Of a DNA stretch of 64,000 nt, positions 23,329-34,060 are shown piece after piece; within the stretch, counting starts at the first letter, position 1; every line of letters starts with the position of its first letter. Source of the DNA: Ailanthus altissimus. Lineage: Eukaryota > Streptophyta > Magnoliopsida > Sapindales > Simaroubaceae. The stretch is taken from the NCBI GenBank assembly GCA_946807835.1, contig OX327690.1:10264501-10328500 (forward strand), written 5' to 3'. A model generated the notes under the pieces. The model did no database searches. It was given only the letters and a program-made list of their open reading frames with translations, and was not told the DNA's origin. The position numbers were made by a program, and so were the translations under genes.

Positions 23329-25696
23329 TGTTGGGTGTTGTATTATCGAGTGTGTGATAATCCGAGTGTATAGGTAATTTCAAAAATTACTAGATGCGCA
23401 GCGGAAGCATGTTACAAAATACACCATTTTTAACAATTTAAACATATATCACATATATGTATAAGAATAACAATTATACAATTTATAAACTTGATGAACA
23501 ATTGTATCACATATATGAACAAGTATAACAATTATACAAAATATATATGATGAACAATATTGTACTAAAAACATAATGTAAAATACTCACCTAATGAAGG
23601 TAGCTTTACAAATTCTTCAAGTCCTTCAATAATCCATGTGAAGAGCTCACCTTGAAGTATATGTTGAACAATTCTAGTCCATAACTTTTGGTGGGATTAA
23701 GGAGCTAGAATGGTAACTTAGTGTTTAGAATTTTTCAGCAACTTGTATTCAACTTATTTGAATACATATTCTTGTTTCATAAACATGAATATTATTTAGC
23801 CATCCATGGAAGAGGAGAGGAAGATGAAGTTTTATTTTGTTATTGTTAATAACTCCTTACTAACATAACAAAAATCATCTTTCTCTATTGTAATTTACAA
23901 TTTTTCTAAGCATGAAGAAATCTGCAAAATTTAAAAATAACTTCACCTTGTATTCTTTCAACTCCTTGAAAGGAAAATTGAGACCAAAGAATGTCTCTCT
24001 CTCTTTTTCCATCTTGCTTGGCCAAATTCTTCAAGTTACAAGAATGAATTCAATTCATTTGTTTTGCCAAAAATTCATTTTGTTTATTCAACACTTTGAT
24101 TAAACAAAAATAAACAAAATGAAGTGCTCCACCAATTTTATTGTTGGTCTCCCACTTAGAATTAATTAAACCAAGCACTAGAATAATGGCCACCTAAATT
24201 AATCTTTACCTAACAATTATAATTACTTTAATTATAATGGGTAATTAAATGGCCAACATCTAGGCCCCTCCCCTCATTGTATTAAAATACAATGCCATGA
24301 TCTATATATATTATAATATTATCTAATAATATAATAATAATATATGATTTAATTATTCAAAATAATTTTGAATAATTACTTTTTACCTTACTAATTTTTA
24401 CTAACATGGTTAAATGGTAAAAAGGTAAAATCAAATCATGGAACAAATTTTGTCATTTATCAATATTCAATTAATTAACACTTTGTTAATTAATTAAGTG
24501 ATGTACTTAACAATTAAGTCTTGACAAATGTACAATCCGAGGGATCCCTAAACAATCATTCTCTTTTATTGAAATTTATTGGATCGAACTATTCAATCAA
24601 ATCCGCTACCCGATATTACAAATTAGCGTGTTAGACCATACAAGTTGAGGTTATTACATATTCGTATAATCCTTCCATCATTTATATCCTTGAAGAGCAG
24701 AGATATAGATCATCACCGTCAAATCTCTTATTTGCTCAACCATGAACTTATCTCCAGATTTATATTTCATTAAACAATATCCACAAACACTTTTGTGATA
24801 TTGTTTATTCCTTCAGAATATCTTTTTCGAAGTATATGCTTGCGGCCACAAGTCTTTTTGAAATACAATCTCAGAGCATTAGGATATACAACCCACTTAT
24901 ATGAGCTGACGGATCCCATATCTACGCACAGCGGACTCCATGAGCATCGGACTATACCCAGCGACACCCAGTGGTCAGACCATGAAAGGTTTCTGACATG
25001 TGTGGAACCAAAGCATGGTGGATCACTCACAAGCCCACCGTGGTGTTCAGGTCAAAGGACCACAAATACTATTCAACTCAGAAGACCTTCCATTGACGGC
25101 TTTATGAGATGTCTATTGGATGTCTTCGTGAGTCTGTTCAATATCCAGTCCTTACTGAATACCTGCATCTCTATACGAGCTTCCTACTAAGCCCATGGTT
25201 TGTTAAGACTAACCATCTGGACTATCTAGATATAGACATACACTAATCTATATTAATAGGTTCCACCGATAGACCCGTATCGATAAAATTAGATCAGGAA
25301 CATTATGTTTAAGAACATACTTGCATAATGACATTTCTTAACACCATCTGCAACTCATTGCAGCTATGTCATCACTAATATATTCTCAGGTCATTGTCCC
25401 ATTCCAGACAAGGCTCTAACTGCTTAGATTTCGCTAACTCTTATAAACTTACTAACTTTTAGTACCACTAACTCTTAGTGTTTAAAACTATTAGCGTTGC
25501 TAACTTTTTGCCCTGGTCTAAACTCATTTAGACCAGATCTGAACTCCTTCAGATCATACAATGTCTGAAACGTTACCAGCATCTTACCATTTAATAATAA
25601 ATAATATTAACGATTTTATTAGAAATAATAATTGTATAAATACTGTCATTATATATTTATACATTATGGGATGGCACGTAAGCACAAATCCCAATA
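23329..25696 (-). mobile_element. 3' LTR of reverse-strand copia relic (2368 bp)
   Basis: On the reverse strand it begins TATTGGGATTTGTGCTTACG (usual TG changed to TA) and ends ACACCCAACA. A polypurine tract adjoins it on the internal side at 25697-25713, so this is a 3' LTR rather than a solo one. The core near 24880-25190 is shared with the other long copia LTRs. A 131-codon frame on the opposite strand (24795-25190) is antisense to the LTR and is treated separately. Confidence 0.85.
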
Positions 25697-27094
25697 ACTC
25701 CCACTTGCTCTAGTGCCATTCATGATGGTATTTTATATCCATTGACTCTACGTGTTTCTCAAACACTTTTGTGAGTTAAGGCTTTAGAAAGCGGGTCTGC
25801 TATAATATTTAAGGATGTTTTCCTAGATTGTCTTATACATCTCCATTAGCCAAGATATATTTAATTATATGGTATCTCGGCTTGATCAATTGCCCGTTAA
25901 TGTTGCATTAAATGTGATAGGATTCATTGAGCTTAGAACTTATTCTGAGCTCTGCAACTAACTTGAGTATCCACAGAAATTCCTTTGCAAGCTTCTCAAC
26001 AACAAATTCTATCTTTACAGTAGAATCAAATGTGGATATATATATTTGCACTTATGCTACAAGGTTTTGGTACCATTGAGAAGAAGTACGTAATCAGATA
26101 TAGACTCTCTATCATCTAAATCCGATTAGAAGTCTGATTATACGTATCCTTTCATTTATAAGCAACTTTCTAAATAAATTAGAAACTTATCCTTCATAAC
26201 TCTCAAGTATAACTTGGATATGTTTCACCACCATTTAATAGTCGTTACATAGATTAAATTGATGCCGACTCATAACACTTACAGCCATCATAATATAGGT
26301 CTCGTACATAACATGGTATACATCAAGCTACATATGGCTGATGTATATTAAATGTTAAACACTCTAACCTTTTTATTTTCTACTTGAGGACATTTCCTCT
26401 TAGAAAAATGAACTCCATGTCTGAAAGATACATGAACTAATTTATAGTTATTAAAATCGTACCTTTTCAGGACTTAGTCTATGTACGGAGATTTGGAGAG
26501 TCCTATCTATTTCCTAATTCTGTCTGTATAATGCCTTATACCCAGTATACAGGAAGCATCTACCAAATCTTTTATGAAGATGTTCTTACTTAGTTAACTC
26601 TTAACTGACTGACTTGCAACTTGCCATTGTCTTTATCTCCAACAATGAGACTGTTTTATATATAGAGAATTAGAAAGATAATTCATGCTCCCACTACCTT
26701 TTCTAAACACACATGCTTTCTCTATATTCTTAATTAAATTAGATTATTTGATTATCTCATCAAAATGAAGAGTTTAGCATACTACAATATCCAATATAAA
26801 TTCGAATTAACTTTAGCATGTTTATTGGTGAAAGGTTTCCTCATAATCGATCCCAGACCTTTGAGGGTCACCTTTTATGTCAATGAGGCTTTTAAAGACA
26901 TTTACTTGCTTTTGAGCCCCACACTTCCGTGCGTAAACTCTTTTACAACCAATAAGAACAATTCTTATATGAATCACAACCAAGTCCTAGACTTGAATGT
27001 CATGCTTAAAGCTAATTTTTGAATTTTCTGGCATATTGTCAATTTCCTTAAACGATGTCTAATATCGTTTAACTATAAGTAATAGGATCCTTTT
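25697..27094 (-). pseudogene. pol: Ty1/copia RT-RNase H, degenerate
   Basis: Reading the reverse strand from right to left: LIGCKRVYARKCGAQKQVN then IDIKGDPQ and GIDYEETF near 26820-26960 (start of copia RT). IKDLVDASCILGIRHYTDR follows near 26510-26590, then RNase H-like residues, and the tract CTAGAGCAAGTGGGAGT directly before the LTR. The YVDD region (about 26640-26680) is unreadable. Many stops are present. The SINE-like tetramer at 27095 separates it from integrase. Confidence 0.8.
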
Positions 27095-27838
27095 GTTAGA
27101 GTGTGTGGGGCCCACCAACGCTTTGGTACCCAACCAGTGGCTGACACCTCAGCACCTACTGGCGCCCCAGCACACAATCCACAGGTAACCTGCACCCCCA
27201 AGGAATCGAACCCCCGCCCCCATCTCCATGGAGGCCTTATAGGCCTTTAGAGGTTCGTCCTTGTACCCATTGGGCTGGCCAGCTCAATGGGTACAACCAT
27301 TGAACCTTAAAGGCTTATAAGGGATGAGATCCCAGGTTCAACATTGGTTGGGGGCGCAGGTAACCTGATTATTGTGTGATGGGACGCCAGTGGCTCTGAG
27401 GTGTCATCCAGCTGGTGGACCAAGGTGTTGGTGGGTCCCATACACTCTTACAAAAAGGCCGGCCTTTTTGTTAGAGTGTGTGGGGCCCACCAACGCTTTG
27501 GTACCCAACCAGTGGCTGACACCTCAGCACCTACTGGCGCCCCAGCACACAATCCGCAGGTAACCTGCACCCCCAAGGAATCGAACCCCCGCCCCCATCT
27601 CCATGGAGGCCTTATAGGCCTTTAGAGGTTCGTCCTTGTACCCATTGGGCTGGCCAGCTCAGTGGGTACAAGGACGAACCTCTAAAGGCCTATAAGGCCT
27701 CCATGGAGATGGGGGCGGGGGTTCGATTCCTTGGGGGTGCAGGTTACCTGCGGATTGTGTGCTGGGGCGCCAGTAGGTGCTGAGGTGTCAGCCACTGGTT
27801 GGGTACCAAAGCGTTGGTGGGCCCCACACACTCTAACA
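27095..27838. mobile_element. SINE-like tetramer: two head-to-head dimers joined tail to tail
   Basis: The first dimer (27094-27451) and second dimer (27469-27838) are linked by ACAAAAAGGCCGGCCTTTTTGT. A direct repeat CCTTTT lies on both sides (27089-27094 and 27839-27844), a plausible target duplication of one insertion event. The right half of dimer 1 has diverged (ATGAGATCCCAGGTTCAACA in place of the usual arm), whereas dimer 2 is almost perfectly symmetrical. It interrupts the copia pol region. It could instead be a foldback/MITE-like element that captured tRNA-like arms. Confidence 0.78.
27469..27838. repeat. Best-preserved SINE-like inverted dimer
   Basis: The ends are TGTTAGAGTGTGTGGGGCCC and GGGCCCCACACACTCTAACA, exact inverted repeats. 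The centre near 27651 is GGCTGGCCAGC. On the plus strand an A-box-like TGGCCAGCTCAGTGGG (27651-27666) is followed by a B-box GGTTCGATTCC (27720-27730). On the minus strand the same pair is at 27641-27656 and 27577-27587. Each monomer is about 185 bp. The arms could form one long RNA or DNA hairpin. Confidence 0.85.
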
Positions 27839-29400
27839 CCTTTTTCTTCAACTAAGAAGAACATTAAAAACACCTTTTAGGTATGTAATATACCTAACAG
27901 GTAGTTTTTTATATCCTTATATGACCTACGAGAAAGTGTGTTAAAGGTATTTAACTCAATTAATCTTTAGGTTCCATTTTTGGTTCATAAAACTTATATC
28001 CCATAGAATTTGGGATATCTTTTGAACCGATACTTGTACCCCTTTAGATCCAAGTATATACTATTGCACAACCCTTATGCAAGTAGAATAATGCCAAATC
28101 TTAACATATTTAAGATTCTCTTTCCTTCTAGTTTGTATCTCATATATAGTAGAAGGAACAATATACGATGGAAATTTATTCAATAGATGAGTAACGGTTT
28201 TTAGAGCATAACCCTTTAGATATTTTAGAAGATCGGTAAAGCTTAATATCGATCAGACTATATCTAATAAAGTCTAATTTCTCTATACTTTAAAACATAT
28301 TTATGTTAAGGAGTATCTGGAGAACTATATTGAGCTAAAATCTCATTTCTCTTTTAAATAATATATGAATTTACTGTTTATGTATAAATAGCCTCGATCT
28401 AATCAAAGGTGTTCAACATACTTCTAGGTTTATTTCATTTACTTCTAGTCAAAATTCTATGAACACTTCAAAATTGTTGACTTGTGTTTTTCTAGAAACA
28501 CGTGTTTATACCGTGACAAATCACGATAAAGACTTTGAAGTATTGAAACTTCCTAATAGCAGTATGATTCATTAGATAATATACATCACTATGTATTAGT
28601 TCTAATAAATCAGTGGCTCGATGTCCAACACCGACAAAAAGATTAATCAACTTTCCTTGAATACGGGATTCATAAACTAAACAAGGTTCTATAGTCAGAT
28701 CAAGTATTTGACCATCCTTAACCAGACGGGATAGTCATCTCATAGCTACTTGACTTTATCACTTATGCCACAATTCGTCATTATTCAAAGTTTCTGAACT
28801 ATTATTAATTCTATTCACCTAGACATTTTTATGCATTATTCTTTGTATGTCATTAATAAAGGCCATTTAATTGACTGACATTCAGTTAACAAAATATTAT
28901 CATTATCATATAAACATAAAGAACTATTCTTAATGTATGTATGATAACCCTCTCTTTCTACAAAGAGAATGATATATTTCGTCTTATTATTCATAGCACA
29001 AAATAACAACAATACAACATAAGGCTTTTACTAGAATGGAGAAGTGAATTAAAAGTCCTAACAGCTACCACGTATAGGTAATCTCTATTTCCTATGTGTA
29101 GTTGTACTTCTCATTTGATCATTTTCTATTATTCCTTAAATTATGCAACATCTTGCAGTTGCGAGAAGGATGGGCGATATCTCATATCTCTATACTTTTA
29201 TACATCATTTGGATATGAAATATCATTTATCGGTAAACAGTTATCTAAGAGTTTTATTCTTTCTTAGTAAAGGTTTTTTTGAATAATAACTCTTATTATT
29301 AAAACCTTATTAATAATGGAAACACTTTCCATTGCATAACAGTTCTCTATATTTGTTATAGATATAGAAAATAAAATTCAGATAAAGCATTATACTACTT
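27839..29400 (-). pseudogene. pol: Ty1/copia integrase and pre-integrase/protease region, degenerate
   Basis: On the reverse strand, LWHK..SQVAMR and LVKDGQILDLTIEPCLVYES (about 28640-28790) are the HHCC pre-integrase. ATDLLELIHSDVY follows near 28600, FQYFKVFIVICHG near 28510, and SSPDTP..KYVLKYREIRLY near 28270-28330. TIYEIQTRRKENLKYVKI (about 28085-28145) and VQKISQILWDISFMNQ (about 27975-28025) follow. This is the canonical copia order with GAG-pre-integrase before the integrase core. Stops and shifts are frequent. Sequence to the right of about 28860 is probably the protease region but is poorly readable. Confidence 0.75.
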
Positions 29401-29915
29401 GTACATCTCATGTGCATATGCTCACACTGAAGATCATTAGATAGGTTAGGATATATAATTTGACTTTCAAATTATTCTTAATCATTTTCTGATAATTTAC
29501 CTTCTCTTCTCAAGAGACATTATCAGAAACATCTATTGTATTATCTATTGATCTTTTATATATCTATATATTTCTTCTAATCTAGAACAATTCTTAGATT
29601 ATAAGCAAGTCTTAATAATTTTTGGTACCTTATAGATTATGTGCATAATCAAATATATTAACGGGTTGCTCATAGTCTTCTTATCTCTATAAGTTATTAA
29701 TCTTGTCGCTACAAGATAAAATGGAGATGTTTAGCGGAATATTTCTAATCGTTAATAAATAACACTTTAGATCATGGATACAACTATTATACATTTTTTA
29801 ATATAAAGACGCCCTCCCATTGCTTTACATAATTCCCTAAATCTCTCAAAAGGAAAAACGACAGTTTAATCTTTTAAACTGTATAATGGGAAGTAAATCC
29901 CATTAGCATTTTACT
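29401..29915 (-). other. Copia relic, unreadable part (probable Gag/protease remnant)
   Basis: This lies between the pre-integrase region and the four-motif array on the reverse strand, where Gag and protease would be expected. No convincing Gag or zinc-knuckle residues could be read. It is AT-rich. Confidence 0.45.
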
Positions 29916-29919
29916 CCAA

Positions 29920-30215
29920 CCGCACACTTTAGCGATCTTGGCCTTTGTAAACCCAAAAGGTAGATAACTCTTATCAATTGTATCTCATACAACTCTTACT
30001 TTTGATCCTAAATACACATTATCCGCACACTTTAGCGATCTAAGATAATTTTATTTCATATTAACTTGTCAATCATCAAATATATGTTACCGATACTACC
30101 CACACACTTTAGCGACCTAAGATAGTATTTTCGTATATATTTGTCTTATCTCATGTTTAACCGGCATAGCCCGAATTACTCCGACCAATCCCTCACACTT
30201 TAGCGATCTTAGGAG
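29920..30215 (-). repeat. Four-motif array in copia relic
   Basis: Four copies of CGCACACTTTAGCGATCTTAG-like sequence have TAGC cores at 29930, 30033, 30110 and 30201. Read on the reverse strand they are gATCGCTAAAGTGTGcGG, spaced 91, 77 and 103 bp. The same motif with 91/77/101 and 91/77/104 spacing occurs at 43973-44265 and 54192-54486. The sequence between motifs is also recognisably conserved. No open frame runs through it. The function is unknown. Confidence 0.85.
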
Positions 30216-31085
30216 TGACCAAAATGACTCGTCTAATACCGTATTGACAAGACAGATCGTTGTACAATATTATCTCATAATATAATACTTATTTAATCTG
30301 ATTAAGAGAGATTTAATATTTAATAATAATTATTTCAATTAATAATAATAATAATAATTTTTCGCATCTCATACGAATCTAATTCATAATTAGAAAATTT
30401 ATTTACGTAAGCAAAACTAACCCCCACCAATAGGGCTCCCATTGTGTTTAACAACGTAAACAAATTATTTGTAATTTTAATACAATAATATAACACTTAT
30501 AATTGTATTAAATATTCTATTTGCAAAAAAAATACAAATAATAGCATTATATTTCGAATGATCAGCGTTAAAAACTGAAGGTTCTAACATTATACAATAT
30601 ACTGCAAAAAATTTTTTTTTTTTTTATTAAATTTTGTTCTTTTGGATGAGCACCGGGGCGCTGGGACCTGAGCGCTGTGGCGCTCAAGTCAGAACCTCGC
30701 GCCGCAGTGCCCAAATTTTGGCACCGCGGCGTTGGATGCGATAATAGTGTTCCGACCCTTCGAACACTATTTTCAGCCCCCAAATTTCACTATTTTCTCA
30801 TGGGCATCAATTCCAAACATGTTCATACTTCAATTCTAAACACTAACATATTCAAGAATACAACACTATGTTCATCATCATGCTTAAATATCAAACATCA
30901 CCATGTTTAAATTTAAACATCATTAAGTTGTTTAAATATACAACATTACCATGTTAACATATTCAACAACAAGAATACAACAATATGTTCATCATCATGC
31001 TTAAATATCAAAAATCACCATGTTCAAATTTAAACATCAAAACACAAGTTGAAAACTTTTGAAGTGCTCAAAACATGTTCTGACT
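30216..31085 (-). mobile_element. 5' leader of reverse-strand copia relic
   Basis: The reverse-strand reading contains the leader block CACAATGGGAGCCCTATTGG (around 30445), shared with 43776 and, inverted, with 31995. A GC-rich motif group follows at 30650-30735 (GAGCGCTGTGGCGCTC, GCGCCGCAGTGCC, CACCGCGGCG). It ends near 31070-31085 where a tRNA-primer-site remnant (TTCTGACTATA) may lie. No 5' LTR follows; a forward integrase fragment begins instead, so the 5' end of this element is lost. Confidence 0.65.
30854..31037. repeat. 116-bp tandem repeat in copia leader
   Basis: AAGAATACAACACTATGTTC and the following about 65 bp at 30854 recur at 30970. The period is 116 bp, giving about 1.6 copies with few differences. 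It is confined to this leader. Confidence 0.8.
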
Positions 31086-31940
31086 ATAAGTATAGAAACA
31101 AACCCTTATGTATATTTAAGTCCTTTGATTAGATCAAGGTGATTATACATGAGCAATTAATTTATAGAATATTTAAAAGAGAATATAATTCTCGCTCAAT
31201 ATAGTCTTTCAAGTTTTTCTCAACACAAAGTTATTTTGAAAATGAGGAATTGAACTTTATTAGAAATGATCCGATCAATATAGAGATTCATCAAATTTTT
31301 AAAATATTTATGGATTGTACTCTAGTAACTGCTGATCACTTATTGAATTGAGTTTCATTGAAAGTTGTTCCTTCTATTATGTATGAGATATGGATTGGAA
31401 GGAAAATAAGTCTAAAGTATGTTAAGATTTAGGTTGTCTTGTTTACATAATAGTTGTGCGACAGGATAAACTTGCACCTGTGGGTACAAGTATCAGTTCA
31501 TAATGTATGCTAAGTATTTGTGGGATACCAGTTCTATAAGCCATATGAGAGAAATGTGTTCATTTCTCATTACGCCATATTTCTAGAGAAATTATTTCTC
31601 ATAGATCATGGGAATTGTAGAAAGATTGAACTTGATAAAGTCAATCAGGAAGTATATGAACCGATGATGGAAATTTAAGCTCAATCGAGTGAGATACCTA
31701 TAACACACTCTCTTTGTATGTCGAAAAGGATATCGATGGTTACATATTAGGTATGCTTGATACTTGAAGGTGCTCTTGGTTTTTTCTTAGTTGACGAAAA
31801 TCATCCTTTGACTTATACGAAAAGAGATGTTGAACATCAATTCAGGAATAAACAAGATGCCATGAAATCTAAAATTGACTCTACACATGACAATTAAGTC
31901 TAGGACATAGTTGTGCTTCCCATGGGATATGATTCTCAAT
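31086..31940 (+). pseudogene. Ty1/copia integrase fragment, forward
   Basis: Forward reading gives FKREYNSRSIYS then MRNRTLLEMIRSI-like residues at 31190-31285. MYEIWIGRKISLKYVKI follows at 31378-31425, then the LDADKLEAR-like remnant and YAKYLWDTSS. The order matches the C-terminal half of copia integrase, parallel to 57890-58560. It is flanked on both sides by reverse-strand copia leader sequence, so it is an inverted or separately inserted scrap. Shifts and stops throughout. Confidence 0.72.
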
Positions 31941-32400
31941 CAAACATTTGTTTTATGCAAGCACAAGGAACCTCCACTAGTAGCATTCCATTGTGATTAA
32001 TAGCGCAAACAAATGATCACAGTTTATATTACAGTGTTATAAAAATTATAATTTGCATAAATTAAAAATCACATGCAAAAGAATACCAAATAGAGTGAAC
32101 ATGTTGAACGCCACGACACTAGACATCCAATGCCCCAATGTTCCCTAGAGGCCCTTGTGTCAAAATTGTCAACTCCTTGATGTTTACATGTACAAACACA
32201 CAGCACAGTAAACTTCACCGCCCTAGCATTATCACATAATGCCCCCACATGGAAAAAGCCAACACCCTTGCATTTTTCATATAAACCGACCTAGTGTGGC
32301 ACACTTCACCACCAGGGTGTTATCTCATACTGCCTTAGCTTGAAAAAGCCATCGCCCTAATGTAAGACTAGGGACAAGAATGTGTTTTTTAGACTTAAAG
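31941..32400 (-). mobile_element. 5' leader of a second reverse-strand copia relic
   Basis: On the reverse strand it reads CACAATGGAATGCTACTAGT then, further upstream, repeated GCTAGGGCGGTG, TTGGGGCATTG and GGGGGCATTATG units at 32100-32350. These match the leader at 43450-43800 in content and order. A primer site could not be read. It leads into the LTR on its right. Confidence 0.65.
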
Positions 32401-33473
32401 GCAACGATTGCATTTATATATATATGGCCAAATCTTGTATCAAGGACCTCTTTGTAATATTTACAAAGTATCTTACATATGGCCAATGATAACTTAACAC
32501 CTAGCCCAATTAAAAGCCATGAATGCTTAACTTTATCAATATTTGTCAAGCCATTTTCATGTATCTATGTCATGTGCCAAGCTAAATTTTCCATACATTT
32601 TCCAAATGTCACACATTTGAATATGTATTATGCCATGTGTCAACTTCCAATTGGTTAATAATAATTGTTAACCAATTAAATAATAGGTTTAACACTTAAA
32701 CCTTGACATATGCATTTCCCAATAGATCCTAAAACATATCTTGTTAACCAATTGTTTGACCAAGTCCGCTATCCCAGTGCGTAACAAGTACACTTCATAT
32801 TGTTAGACTCCCTAGATTCAGACTCATTTGTCTTATGAAACTCTTTCGTAAGCTCATAAATTATACCCTAAACACACATTACATATATTATAGAATGACG
32901 CATTAAACCATACAAGCAAAGGTCAACCGTATACATATAATCCTTCTGCCACCTATATCCTGAAAGAATAGAGATATAGGTCATCACTGTTAAATCTCTA
33001 TATGCTCGACCTCGAGCTTATCTCCAGATTTGTATTTCTATAAATAATATATGCTAACACCTTTGTGATATTGTTTAACCCCACGAAAACACTTTTACAG
33101 GGTTTATGCTTATGGCCATAAGACTTCTTAAAATACAATCTCCAAGCATCAGGATATACAACTCACCTATATGAGCTGGCAGATCCTATATCAATACATA
33201 ATGGACTCAATAAGCATTAGACTATACCCAATGAAAGGTCTTTGACATGCATGAAATCAAAATATTATAGATCATTCACAAGCCCCACCATGGTGCTAAG
33301 GTCAAAGGACTACGAATACTACTTAACTCGAGAAGGCCTTTTATTAATGGTTCTATGGGATATATATTAGAGGTTCTTGTGAGTTTGTTCAGTACGTAAT
33401 ACTAACCGAATACCTGCATACCTATACGAGCTTTTGCTAAACCCACATTTACTAAAACTAACTGTCTGGACTA

Positions 33474-34060
33474 TGCTAGACTGTGTGAGGCCTACTAACC
33501 TTTTAGTCCAACCAACACCGAGATCACCGTTCCCCACTAGTCACACTAGTCAGGCACTGGCGCACCCACACAACCATCTCAAGTTACCTGAGTCCCCATG
33601 GATTCGAATCCCCACCTCCATCTTCATAGAGGCCTTTAGAGGTTTGTCCTTGTACCCATCAAAGTCAGGCACTAGCGCACCCACACAACCAGCTTAGGTT
33701 ACCTGCGCCTCCAAGGATTTGAACCCCCACCTCCATCTCCACGGAGGCTTTATAGGCTTTTAGAGGTTCGTCCTTGTACCCATTAGGTTGGCCAGCCTGA
33801 TGGGTACAAGGACGAACCTCTAAAGGCCTATAAGGCCTCCTTGGAGATGGAGGTGGGGGTTTGAATCCTTAGAGGCACAGGTAACCTAAGCTGGTTGTGT
33901 GGGTGTGCCAGTGCCTGACTAATGGTGATTAGTGGGGGATGGTGACCTCAGTGCTAGTTGGACTAAAGGGTTAGTGGGTCCCACACAGTCTGACAAAATG
34001 GCCGACTTTTTTGTCAGGGTGTGTGGGGCCTACCCCAACTCATTGAGGTCCACCCGGGGA
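33474..34060. mobile_element. Diverged SINE-like palindrome family
   Basis: A partial left copy (33474-33660) is followed by a nearly complete inverted dimer (33663-34002). Its centre is CCATTAGGTTGGCCAGCCTGATGGG near 33780-33802. Degenerate B-boxes read GGGTTTGAATCC and GGATTTGAACCC. It ends GTCTGACAAAATGGCC and begins a further arm at GTCAGGGTGTGTGGGG. The TGACA ends and AAAATGGCCGAC linker parallel the TAACA and AAAAAGGCCGGCC of the other family. It is older and more diverged than the copies at 27095. Confidence 0.75.

Noticed and set aside
26765..27022. 85-codon plus-strand frame
   Set aside because: It is the complement of the reverse-strand copia RT, which is clearly readable there.
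27651..27730. Possible true tRNA gene from A-box and B-box in the palindromes
   Set aside because: No acceptor stem or anticodon arm can be folded, and the A-to-B interval is filled with CCATGGAGATGGGGGCGGG-type sequence. It is tRNA-derived, not a tRNA gene.
29920..30215. CRISPR-like array from the four repeated motifs
   Set aside because: Only four degenerate motifs, unequal spacing, intervening sequence conserved between elements, plant retrotransposon context.
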